From positions 1 through 25,167 of IMG/VR virus record IMGVR_UViG_3300031972_001163: a DNA stretch of 25,167 nucleotides; one strand, 5' to 3'. The position numbers were made by a program, and so were the translations under genes. This document shows, piece by piece, positions 1-5,393 of this stretch (the first letter of the stretch is position 1; each line of letters opens with the position of its first letter). The stretch is from a virus. The notes under the pieces were generated by a model, which did no database searches, was not told where the DNA came from, and worked only from the letters and a program-made list of their open reading frames with translations.

Positions 1-63
1 AGAATTAACTATCACAAATAAATATCTGCGTCAATGGGGTTGCAAGTAAGTATTAAAAATATA
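1..63. other. Short non-coding left edge
   Basis: This A+T-rich stretch lies downstream of the last leftward early gene. I see no ORF, no clear hairpin and no tRNA-like fold in it. It may continue into an intergenic region or another gene outside the window. Confidence 0.5.
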
Positions 64-411
64 TTAAACTAACTTATTTGTAGGCAGCAGAACACCCATA
101 GAGAAATTGCCATCACCACCTTTAGCAGTCTTACCCTGTTCATAATAGTATCGGCACAAATCCTTTAGGAAATCTGTCGGTACTATTATCACCCTTTCCC
201 CATTGAGAATGAAAGCCCAGTAGTCAGCTTCAGTAGTAGAAATGCCAGATGGTTTTCCCCTGCACTCATACTCAACATAAATATTACCTGTCTTAGTGCT
301 TTTAAAGTCGCGCTTGACTTCTAACTTTGCACCTTTCAGCAAATCACCAAGCCAAATTTCTTCTGCCTGTCCAATAGCCAAATCATATTTAAAGTTATTA
401 TTGTATTCCAT
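64..411 (-). CDS. Small nuclease-like protein with ExK motif (PDDEXK-type, tentative)
   Basis: The 115-residue protein has an early acidic segment (E17/E18), then KLEVK at residues 29-33 and an acidic YVEYE at 45-49, followed by GKPSGISTTEADYW at 52-65. An ExK motif flanked by acidic residues in a protein this short suggests the PD-(D/E)XK nuclease superfamily, the fold of T7 endonuclease I and other phage resolvases. That placement is inferred from the motif only. I chose the ATG at 411 rather than an in-frame ATG ten codons upstream. It forms a TAATG overlap with the stop of the preceding nuclease gene and has AAGGGA nine bases upstream. It is the last gene of the leftward early operon. A role in DNA processing or recombination fits the neighbours. 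Confidence 0.72.
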   Translation of the reverse strand: MEYNNNFKYDLAIGQAEEIWLGDLLKGAKLEVKRDFKSTKTGNIYVEYECRGKPSGISTTEADYWAFILNGERVIIVPTDFLKDLCRYYYEQGKTAKGGDGNFSMGVLLPTNKLV

Positions 412-803
412 TACATATGTTCCCTTACTAGCATACACCAAGTCTGAAAGGATATTGTAGCGGTGTTATCCTTACCAGCGTAATCAGGATTAATACTAGA
501 GAGAAAGACTACGCACCTGACAGGATGTCTATCATATTTATAGATTAATACTGGCTCTGTTACAGAGGCATTAGCCGCCCTAGTTACTTGCGCCCACCAC
601 TCAGGCTTGTAACCGCCATCTGAACCACGAGTAGAGGCATAACGCTTACACTCAACAGTCCAACCATCAAGCCCAAGTACATCACCTCTGTCTGACTTTC
701 TATACTGTTCAATATCTCTCTCGCATTTAATACCAAGCTCCTCATCAATCATCTTGATTACTTGATATTCAAATGAACGTCCTTTTATTCTTCCGTTTGT
801 CAT
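411..803 (-). CDS. PDDEXK endonuclease (Holliday-junction resolvase-like)
   Basis: The 130-residue protein begins with a KGRSFEYQV helix carrying E12. It continues with RGDVLGLDG (D41) and WTVECKRYA, whose E51 and K53 complete a PD-(D/E)XK active site. A KPEWWAQ segment follows near 66-72. This arrangement (E, GD, ExK, then an aromatic/glutamine helix) is that of small phage and archaeal-type resolvase-like endonucleases, which cut branched or damaged DNA using Mg2+. The stop codon overlaps the start of the next gene by one base, so the two nuclease genes are probably translated together. Family placement is from motifs; the exact substrate cannot be read from the sequence. Confidence 0.8.
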   Translation of the reverse strand: MTNGRIKGRSFEYQVIKMIDEELGIKCERDIEQYRKSDRGDVLGLDGWTVECKRYASTRGSDGGYKPEWWAQVTRAANASVTEPVLIYKYDRHPVRCVVFLSSINPDYAGKDNTATISFQTWCMLVREHM

Positions 804-969
804 GCTTTACCGCCATTGCATAGCCGTTAGCACCATGATGCCCACCAAGTGGATGTTCTTCCCATCCCTTAGGCAGCTTAGTACCCGACACTATGTATCT
901 AATTCTAATTGATTGTGAATACTTGACCGATTCCGTTGTCGTTATCGCCTTCAATGAACCCTTCGCCAT
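769..969 (-). CDS. Small unknown ORF, start uncertain
   Basis: An open frame sits between the zinc-knuckle gene and the resolvase-like gene. Its C-terminal part (KLPKGWEEHPLGGHHGANGY) looks protein-like and leaves no gap with the neighbours, ending 35 bases inside the next gene. The start is a problem. The ATG at 969 has no convincing ribosome-binding site and would overlap the zinc-knuckle gene by about 65 bases. A GTG just downstream of that gene's stop would give about 40 residues. I do not recognise a family. It could be a small anti-host peptide or a chance ORF. Confidence 0.4.
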   Translation of the reverse strand: MAKGSLKAITTTESVKYSQSIRIRYIVSGTKLPKGWEEHPLGGHHGANGYAMAVKHDKRKNKRTFI

Positions 970-1114
970 CGCATAAAGGGCAAGGCAATTCGACATCAGC
1001 TTCGATGATAACATCTTCAAAAATCGTATCAACTGTTTCAATAGTCCAGCCCTCACCATCACACAGCGGACACATTATTCGGCTGGTTGGCTTGTGCTTC
1101 TTTCTGAAAGTCAT
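905..1114 (-). CDS. Double CPLCDGEG zinc-knuckle protein (DnaJ-like zinc motif)
   Basis: The 69-residue protein contains two identical CPLCDGEG motifs at residues 15-22 and 45-52, separated by an acidic stretch. This CxxCxGxG repeat is the metal-binding unit of the DnaJ cysteine-rich domain. Four cysteines could bind one zinc ion. No J domain is present, so this is a free-standing zinc knuckle, of a kind seen in phage early regions. I chose the ATG at 1114 because AGGTGAGG lies about nine bases upstream. An in-frame ATG six codons earlier and one just before the first CPLC have poorer sites. It overlaps the end of the HTH gene by about 56 bases. Its function is unknown; binding nucleic acid or a host protein is plausible. 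Confidence 0.68.
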   Translation of the reverse strand: MTFRKKHKPTSRIMCPLCDGEGWTIETVDTIFEDVIIEADVELPCPLCDGEGFIEGDNDNGIGQVFTIN

Positions 1115-1283
1115 TAGCTGTAACCTCACCTTTCGTTACAGTAAATATTCGGATGACAGTTTCCTTTGACGGATATCGTTCACCCTTTATTAGCCTACAA
1201 ATAGAAGCTGGTGATAGCCCAGACCTAATAGCAAACCTTCTCTGGCTTATGCCTTCTCGTTTTATATAGTCTATAAGTCTCAT
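1059..1283 (-). CDS. Cro/CI-type helix-turn-helix regulator
   Basis: The 74-residue protein is essentially one lambda-repressor-like HTH domain. SQRRFAIRSGLSPASICRLIKG (residues 13-34) fits the HTH_3/XRE pattern, with the recognition helix at SPASICRLI. A short polar tail follows and there is no peptidase or dimerisation domain, so it resembles Cro or Arc-size regulators more than full CI repressors. AAAGGTG lies five bases before the ATG. It is the first gene of the leftward operon and faces the recombination operon across 1284-1440, where an inverted repeat overlaps the rightward promoter. It is the obvious candidate to bind there. Whether it supports lysogeny or only times early expression cannot be decided, as no integrase is visible. 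Confidence 0.85.
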   Translation of the reverse strand: MRLIDYIKREGISQRRFAIRSGLSPASICRLIKGERYPSKETVIRIFTVTKGEVTANDFQKEAQANQPNNVSAV

Positions 1284-1306
1284 TATTGCACCTTTAATTT
1301 TGTATA

Positions 1307-1326
1307 TAGTTATCCCTAGTTATGCC
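1307..1326. repeat. 10-bp tandem repeat TAGTTATCCC/TAGTTATGCC
   Basis: Two adjacent 10-bp units differ at one position. A period of about one helical turn puts both copies on the same DNA face, as with tandem protein-binding sites. They lie 24-43 bases upstream of the HTH gene's ATG, near a TATATA that could be the leftward -10, so they may be operator half-sites for that gene. Function is inferred from position only. Confidence 0.5.
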
Positions 1327-1333
1327 ATTTCTA

Positions 1334-1378
1334 GGGGGGGGGATTTTTATAAAGTTTTTCCCCCCTTGTTATTTTTTT
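1334..1378 (+). terminator. G9/C6 hairpin followed by T-rich tract (possible terminator)
   Basis: A run of nine G (1334-1342) can pair with six C (1360-1365) around an A+T-rich loop containing the palindrome TTTATAAA. Downstream on the plus strand comes a T-rich stretch with seven T at 1372-1378. This could stop rightward transcription arriving antisense through the leftward operon, just before the rightward promoter. The G run could also be a homopolymer error or a protein-binding feature. Confidence 0.4.
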
Positions 1379-1388
1379 CTAACATAGT

Positions 1389-1422
1389 GTTGACAGTGTG
1401 TAAATGGTAGTATATTGTCAAC
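1389..1422. promoter_or_regulatory. Candidate operator: GTTGACA-N20-TGTCAAC
   Basis: A perfect 7-bp inverted repeat, GTTGACA at 1389-1395 and TGTCAAC at 1416-1422, brackets the rightward promoter. The arms keep alternating identity inward (R-T-R-T-R pattern), so the dyad is longer than the perfect part. It covers both the -35 and the -10 element, a classic placement for a repressor that blocks RNA polymerase. The divergent HTH gene product is the likely ligand. Confidence 0.6.
1390..1416 (+). promoter_or_regulatory. Sigma70-like promoter of the recombination operon
   Basis: A consensus -35 TTGACA (1390-1395) is followed after 15 bases by TATATT (1411-1416). The spacer is short by one or two bases, which may make the promoter dependent on regulation. 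Transcription would begin near 1423, just upstream of the exonuclease start chosen at 1441. Confidence 0.62.
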
Positions 1423-1440
1423 AAAAAAATGAGGGATAGC

Positions 1441-2331
1441 ATGGAATACGAAGTACCAGAATATAGAAAAGAGTTTGGCGCGACACATAACAGTGCGTCA
1501 GGAGGTACGCAAACAGTAGATGAACACATCTTAAAACTGTACTTGCGTAAAGAATATAAGATGAACTTTCCGTTTGGTGCAAAGCCAAGGGCAGGACAAA
1601 TTGTGCAAACAGGTGCAGACTTTTATTTAGGATTGGATAACTACTCGCCTATCCAAGGGCAGAAGAAGGGTATTCCAATAGAAGAAGCTATACAAAAAGC
1701 TACAACTGAGTTTATGACTTATCAACCTAGAGATTGGGATGATGGCAGAGACATGGAAGACTATCAAGAAATAAAGAATCACATAGCTGTTATGATTCAC
1801 AATTCTGTGAACGGATTAAAAGAATACTTTGGTGATGTAGAAATAGAGGGTGAGTCACAGAGGTGGGTAGAGGTAGACGGCATTGATGTACCTACCATGC
1901 TTTTTTTAGACTATATTGGTGATGGAAAGCAGATAGATTTAAAGTGTAGTTTTCCTATGCGTAACCCACTTAAAAAAGATGGCACTAGAAGCTGGCGCAT
2001 ACCAAAGCCAAAGACAGAACCAACACGACAGCAGGTATTACAACAAGCTGTGTATTGGAAAGCAACAGGATTTACACCAGGCTTATTGTTTGTTACAGCC
2101 GATGGTTACAACATAGTAACTGCTGATAACTGCCGAGCATTGTCAGAAGATAGCTTGAACGAAGCGTGGAATGAAATTGTACATCGTTGGATGATAATCC
2201 AAAACTTATTGAAGGCTGCCAATGGCAACTGGAAAACATTGTTTGGTTTAGTACAGCCAGACTTTGCAACCATCTCACAGCGACATGGCGGTGAGATACT
2301 TAACATAGCTAAAAACGCATGGAGAATATAA
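1441..2331 (+). CDS. Cas4/RecB-like PDDEXK exonuclease
   Basis: The 296-residue protein shows the RecB/Cas4-type nuclease signature: acidic D157 in LFLDYIGDG, then QIDLKCS with D166 and K168, then a QxxxY helix (Q201 to Y205). These are the metal-binding and helix-5 motifs of the PD-(D/E)XK exonuclease superfamily. No four-cysteine iron-sulphur cluster arrangement is evident. It probably resects DNA ends to make single strands for the ERF-family annealing protein encoded two genes downstream, as exonuclease-annealase pairs do in phage recombination. I prefer the ATG at 1441 (AGGG a few bases upstream, MEYEVPEY) over the ATG at 1429. The latter has no ribosome-binding site and lies almost at the predicted transcription start. 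It is the first gene of its operon. Confidence 0.85.
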   Translation: MEYEVPEYRKEFGATHNSASGGTQTVDEHILKLYLRKEYKMNFPFGAKPRAGQIVQTGADFYLGLDNYSPIQGQKKGIPIEEAIQKATTEFMTYQPRDWDDGRDMEDYQEIKNHIAVMIHNSVNGLKEYFGDVEIEGESQRWVEVDGIDVPTMLFLDYIGDGKQIDLKCSFPMRNPLKKDGTRSWRIPKPKTEPTRQQVLQQAVYWKATGFTPGLLFVTADGYNIVTADNCRALSEDSLNEAWNEIVHRWMIIQNLLKAANGNWKTLFGLVQPDFATISQRHGGEILNIAKNAWRI

Positions 2332-2768
2332 TGAATGCTAGAACAATAACACTTAAAGAATTAGCTGACGAATTGGGGTACGATAACACCACTATTTCTT
2401 ATGCAGTTAAGAAAGGTTACTTGCCAAAACCAGAGATTAAAATACTTAGTCCTGGCAAGGGTAGGTCATCTTACGCATGGAAAAGAAAAGATATCAAGGC
2501 TACTGATTGGTATAAGAAGAGACACATCAAAGCTCTAAGATTAAAGAAAGAAGAAGAACGACAACAAAAACATAAAGAACCAAGCATGAAAGATAGGCTG
2601 GATGAATTAGATTCTCTCGTTAAAAATAACGAACAGTTACGAGACACCCTAGAAGCGCGTTTGGAAGTAACAGAACATACTATCAGCCAACTTAAAGCTG
2701 CTTGGATAGTGTTCATGGATATGCAAGAAAAGATAGTATTACAAAGGGATAGAGAAAATGGCAGATAA
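2331..2768 (+). CDS. HTH plus coiled-coil protein in the recombination operon
   Basis: The 145-residue protein has an N-terminal helix-turn-helix-like segment (ITLKELADELGYDNTTISYA, residues about 6-25) and a wing-like PGKGRSSYAW, resembling DNA-binding domains of the AlpA/MerR style. From about residue 65 it is highly charged and helical. Residues 85-140 look like a coiled coil, with spaced leucines and many E/K/R. I do not recognise a named family. The start at 2331 gives a TAATG overlap with the exonuclease stop and has GGAG six bases upstream. Its place between exonuclease and annealing protein suggests a DNA-bound adaptor, a regulator of the operon, or a replication-initiation accessory. 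This is inference. Confidence 0.78.
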   Translation: MNARTITLKELADELGYDNTTISYAVKKGYLPKPEIKILSPGKGRSSYAWKRKDIKATDWYKKRHIKALRLKKEEERQQKHKEPSMKDRLDELDSLVKNNEQLRDTLEARLEVTEHTISQLKAAWIVFMDMQEKIVLQRDRENGR

Positions 2769-3462
2769 ATTAATAGATGCAATGGGATATGTGTCAGAGT
2801 TAAACAAAACTCATGGCATTAAACAAAGGGGCGGCAAAATGTACACGCAAGTCGTGCATCGCATGGAAGCGTTCCGAACTGTGTTTGGACTACAGCTTGG
2901 AGTTGATACTCAGATTCTAGTTGACGATGGTAATCGCGTAGTTGTAAAGGCTATCATTACAAACGCAGAAGGCATGACTGTAGGCTCTGGAATGGCTGAA
3001 GAAATACGAGGGCAAGGTCATGTTAATACAACATCTGCTTTAGAGAACTGTGAGACATCAGCAGTAGGCAGAGCCTTGGCTTCTATCGGATTGTCAGGCG
3101 GTGAGTATGCATCAGCTAATGAGATGGATGCAGTACCACGCAAGGCAGAGGCATTAAAAGCGCAACCTTCTGAGGATACAGCTAAGATTATTACTAAGGT
3201 GAAGGAAGTATTCCCTGAAGCTGAAGTAAAGATTGAACCAAAAGCAGAAGAGAAGAAGGAAGAAAAAGGTACGGATGAAGACCGAGATAAAAGTCTTTAT
3301 GTACAAACCAAGATTAGATTAGATAAGGTGGGCGGTTTGTCTGGCGTTCATTCTTTGTTTAATGAAATGAAACCTAAGATAAAAGAAATACAGACTAGAA
3401 GCCCTGAACGCGCACAACATTTTGAAAAAATGTTCAGGGATTGTGAAGCCAAGTTTTTATAG
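2758..3462 (+). CDS. erf: ERF-family single-strand annealing protein
   Basis: The 234-residue protein carries the ERF core at roughly residues 25-125. It includes TSALENCETSAVGRALASIG and the strongly typical GLSGGEYASANEM motif. ERF proteins (P22 Erf type) coat single-stranded DNA and anneal complementary strands in phage recombination and genome circularisation. Residues 126-180 are a proline/lysine/glutamate-rich linker, and the last 50 residues form a separate small helical tail. The gene starts 11 bases before the end of the HTH/coiled-coil gene. With the upstream exonuclease and the downstream SSB-tailed protein it makes a complete strand-annealing recombination set. Confidence 0.92.
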   Translation: MADKLIDAMGYVSELNKTHGIKQRGGKMYTQVVHRMEAFRTVFGLQLGVDTQILVDDGNRVVVKAIITNAEGMTVGSGMAEEIRGQGHVNTTSALENCETSAVGRALASIGLSGGEYASANEMDAVPRKAEALKAQPSEDTAKIITKVKEVFPEAEVKIEPKAEEKKEEKGTDEDRDKSLYVQTKIRLDKVGGLSGVHSLFNEMKPKIKEIQTRSPERAQHFEKMFRDCEAKFL

Positions 3463-3473
3463 GAGATTTTTAA

Positions 3474-3764
3474 ATGGCTACTAATGATTACAAAAAGATT
3501 GCAACAATGAAACTTTGGAAAAACGATGCAGGTAAAGCCACGCATGGTAATGGCAGTTGGCAACCTTGGGTTGATGGTTCTAACACAGACATCACCCTGA
3601 GAGGAGACCAGAAATATTCTGTTCGTTTATTTGATAATGAGGATGATACTGTAACCATACAAATCTCACAGAAAATGGATGCTTCCGTTAGTGTAGATAA
3701 GGGCTTGCGTAAAGTTGAGTCCAGTATTAGCCTTAATGATACATTAGATGATATTCCTTTTTAA
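3474..3764 (+). CDS. Small SSB-like protein with DDIPF C-terminal tail
   Basis: The 96-residue protein begins MATNDYKKIATMKLWKND and looks beta-rich up to about residue 75 (SVRLFDN, TVTIQISQK). It ends in DTLDDIPF. An acidic tail finishing in DDIPF is the protein-docking tip of bacterial SSB, which recruits recombination and replication proteins. The body is shorter than typical SSB and I cannot assign an OB fold with certainty. AGGAG lies nine bases upstream of the ATG. Position directly after the ERF gene supports a single-stranded-DNA-binding role. The operon seems to end here, at the structured element that overlaps the stop codon. Confidence 0.75.
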   Translation: MATNDYKKIATMKLWKNDAGKATHGNGSWQPWVDGSNTDITLRGDQKYSVRLFDNEDDTVTIQISQKMDASVSVDKGLRKVESSISLNDTLDDIPF

Positions 3765-3838
3765 GTAGGCTACTCCCTCCAGCGCTGCCTAGGGGTGCAG
3801 CTGATGCCTTGATGTGTGTGATGCCGAGCCTACTTTTT
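3763..3838 (+). ncRNA. Candidate structured RNA / complex terminator with pseudoknot
   Basis: The element is closed by a 9-bp stem (AAGTAGGCT 3763-3771 with AGCCTACTT 3827-3835) and ends in a TTTTT tract at 3834-3838. Inside, GCTGC (3784-3788) pairs with GCAGC (3797-3801) around an 8-base loop. The loop's AGGGG (3791-3795) can pair with TCCCT (3774-3778), giving an H-type pseudoknot. GATGCC occurs twice, at 3803-3808 and 3820-3825. A simple terminator would not need a 55-base structured loop. The strand is set by the U-tract. I do not match it to any known RNA family. It may be a small RNA, a ligand-sensing or regulated terminator between the two rightward gene groups, or just an elaborate terminator. 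Confidence 0.55.
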
Positions 3839-3912
3839 GTGTTGAACTTTTCCTTTCATACTACACAAAATTCGTTTACGGTTAATCAAGGCAACCCCTG
3901 ACTTTAACAACT
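3839..3912 (+). other. Short non-coding spacer before the HNH gene
   Basis: No ORF or hairpin stands out. A TTGAAC at 3842-3847 has no well-placed -10 partner, so I cannot assign a promoter with confidence. Either transcription passes the structured element, or an unrecognised promoter lies here. Confidence 0.4.
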
Positions 3913-4317
3913 GTGAGTAACCAAGTGCGTAAACATGGTGAAAAAAGAGAAGACGGTAAAGTCTATTGGGGAAGAAAAACCAATGGAAGCGAAGAGTGGA
4001 CTACGCACGAAAAGTTTTTAGACAGGAAGTTAAAGTCAAAACAAAGAGTCACCAAGTTAAGGAAGGCTCGTAAAAGATGGTTAAACATTTACAAAGTAGC
4101 AAAGGGTTGTGAGATATGTGGGTACAATGCCCACCCAAGTGGACTAGAGTTTGACCATTTACCGCAATATCAGAAGTGGAAAGACATCTCTTCTATAGTT
4201 GACTACAGTCTTAAAAATTTAATTAATGAAATTAGAAAGTGCAGGGTGCTTTGCGCCATATGCCATAGGATATTTACGGATGAACAAAGAAATAAAAAAA
4301 ACACTGATGGAGTTTAA
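3913..4317 (+). CDS. HNH endonuclease-like protein
   Basis: The 134-residue protein has a basic N-terminal half and a C-terminal HNH fold. C66-x2-C69 (CEIC) is followed by LEFDHL with D81-H82, and then by C114-x2-C117-H118 in RVLCAICHR. The paired cysteines would bind structural zinc and the DH/CHR residues form the beta-beta-alpha-metal site. Such genes in phages are free-standing homing endonucleases or DNA-processing enzymes. The N-terminal segment (REDGKVYWGRK) may bind DNA. The start is GTG, with no good Shine-Dalgarno, directly after a non-coding element, so expression may be weak. An intron-less insertion between two gene groups would suit a homing enzyme, but that is inference. Confidence 0.75.
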   Translation: MSNQVRKHGEKREDGKVYWGRKTNGSEEWTTHEKFLDRKLKSKQRVTKLRKARKRWLNIYKVAKGCEICGYNAHPSGLEFDHLPQYQKWKDISSIVDYSLKNLINEIRKCRVLCAICHRIFTDEQRNKKNTDGV

Positions 4318-4498
4318 CGAACTGTATGAAAAGAAACCGCCATCAAAAACACAGGCAGAAAGAATATGGAACAATGGACTTAATCTTTTAGCTTGGAAGC
4401 TGGTGATGCTAACTAAACCTGTTGCATCAAAGAAAGACAAAGAAATAAAGATACACCAAAAACCTTACTCAGTAACTTATACATTTGGAGAAAGCTGA
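4280..4498 (+). CDS. Small unknown protein
   Basis: This is a 72-residue, lysine-rich, mainly helical protein (MNKEIKKTLMEFNELYEKKP) with no motif I recognise. The in-frame ORF extends upstream, but that part overlaps the HNH gene. The ATG at 4280 has AGGA about nine bases upstream and overlaps the HNH coding end by 38 bases. An ATG at 4307 is the alternative. The stop overlaps the next start as TGATG, which supports the gene being real. Confidence 0.62.
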   Translation: MNKEIKKTLMEFNELYEKKPPSKTQAERIWNNGLNLLAWKLVMLTKPVASKKDKEIKIHQKPYSVTYTFGES

Positions 4499-4800
4499 TG
4501 AACAAAGAACAACTATTAACAGCCGCACTTGACGCTGTAACTGTACGAGGCTCTGCCTATGGCGATGCTTATACTAATCACAAAAGAATAGCAGACTTCT
4601 GGTCTCTCATATTAGAAACAGAGGTACGTCCTGACCAGGTAGCACCTATGATGATAGGTGTAAAACTAGCCAGGCTAATAGAAACACCTGACCATCAAGA
4701 CAGCTACGTAGATGTAGCAGGGTATGCAGCAACAGGCTCACAAGTTAAGGACGATGAGAGACTAATAGAAGTGGGTAACTCAAGAACATTAGATGTTTAA
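4498..4800 (+). CDS. DUF6378-like phage protein
   Basis: The 100-residue protein has RGSAYGDAYTNHKRIADFW (residues about 17-35), VAPMMIGVKLARL and TPDHQDSYVDVAGYAA. This is the pattern of small phage proteins now grouped as DUF6378. The alternating conserved E/H/D and aromatic residues resemble all-alpha nucleotide-handling proteins such as MazG-like enzymes, but no function is established that I know of. GGAGAAAG precedes the TGATG junction, giving strong coupling with the upstream gene. Family name is from memory of the motif pattern. Confidence 0.75.
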   Translation: MNKEQLLTAALDAVTVRGSAYGDAYTNHKRIADFWSLILETEVRPDQVAPMMIGVKLARLIETPDHQDSYVDVAGYAATGSQVKDDERLIEVGNSRTLDV

Positions 4801-4972
4801 GAAGAAACCTACTGCCCATGATATAGCAATGCGTAAAATTACTTGCGATTATTGTGGCAAAAAACATTTCATTAAACATGGTGACTGGGTAATCACTGCC
4901 AACAACAAAGTGTTATGCGATTACAGAAGATTGGATGATTGCTTTCACAAAAACTGGGAAAAAAACAAATGA
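4793..4972 (+). CDS. Small zinc-ribbon-like protein
   Basis: This 59-residue gene overlaps the end of the DUF6378-like gene by 8 bases and the next start by ATGA. The protein (start MFKKKPTAHD) has ITCDYCGKKH with C18 and C21, then LCDY (C42) and DDCFHKNW (C50). Four cysteines in this spacing could hold one zinc ion, as in small phage zinc-ribbon proteins. I do not recognise a specific family. Confidence 0.68.
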   Translation: MFKKKPTAHDIAMRKITCDYCGKKHFIKHGDWVITANNKVLCDYRRLDDCFHKNWEKNK

Positions 4973-5163
4973 CAGTAGAAGAATTTAGACAAGAATTAAA
5001 GAGATTAAATGACGAAGTTATAAACTTTGAGGTTATGAAAGGAAAAGAAATAGGCGGCTTTGCGTCTTCTATAATAAGAACCAAGCTGGGCAAGCACAAA
5101 TCTAACCTGACAAAACAACAATATAGAAATGTTAGTGGATGGAGAAAACACGGATGGTTATAA
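4969..5163 (+). CDS. Small helical protein of unknown function
   Basis: The 64-residue protein starts MTVEEFRQELKRLNDEVINF, a charged amphipathic helix, and ends in a basic YRNVSGWRKHGWL. The ATG at 4969 forms an ATGA overlap with the zinc-ribbon gene. The longer frame starting 30 bases earlier lies inside that gene and is less likely. No family is recognised. Confidence 0.6.
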   Translation: MTVEEFRQELKRLNDEVINFEVMKGKEIGGFASSIIRTKLGKHKSNLTKQQYRNVSGWRKHGWL

Positions 5164-5393
5164 GAAACGGAATACCAATTATGTTTAAAGATACATCAAC
5201 CATGAATCATGCTATGAAGACAACTAACTATGGCGATTTGTATGTCTTGGATGATGCAAAACAATACTATTACTTAACTAAGAAACTGGCTTTAAATAAA
5301 TTCTATTATGTAAAGAAGAGGATGCCAGACAAGAAGAGTTATCAAGTAAGGGTATTGCCTGAGAAAATCTTTACGATGAAACTCACCACTTAG
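5154..5393 (+). CDS. Small unknown basic protein
   Basis: The protein has 79 residues from the ATG at 5154, with GGAG nine bases upstream; an ATG at 5139 is possible but has a weaker site. It is rich in tyrosine and lysine (AKQYYYLTKK, KFYYVKKRMPDKK) and looks like a small beta protein. No family is recognised. Its last 11 bases overlap the end of the opposite-strand late operon. Confidence 0.58.
   Translation: MVIRNGIPIMFKDTSTMNHAMKTTNYGDLYVLDDAKQYYYLTKKLALNKFYYVKKRMPDKKSYQVRVLPEKIFTMKLTT

Noticed and set aside
1-63. Possible tRNA or attachment site at the left edge
   Set aside because: No cloverleaf or TTC-loop pattern and no matching repeat elsewhere in the window.
1059-1440. Complete lysogeny switch with integration site
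   Set aside because: Only a Cro-size HTH gene and an operator-like dyad are visible. There is no integrase, excisionase or attachment-site repeat here, so lysogeny cannot be claimed.
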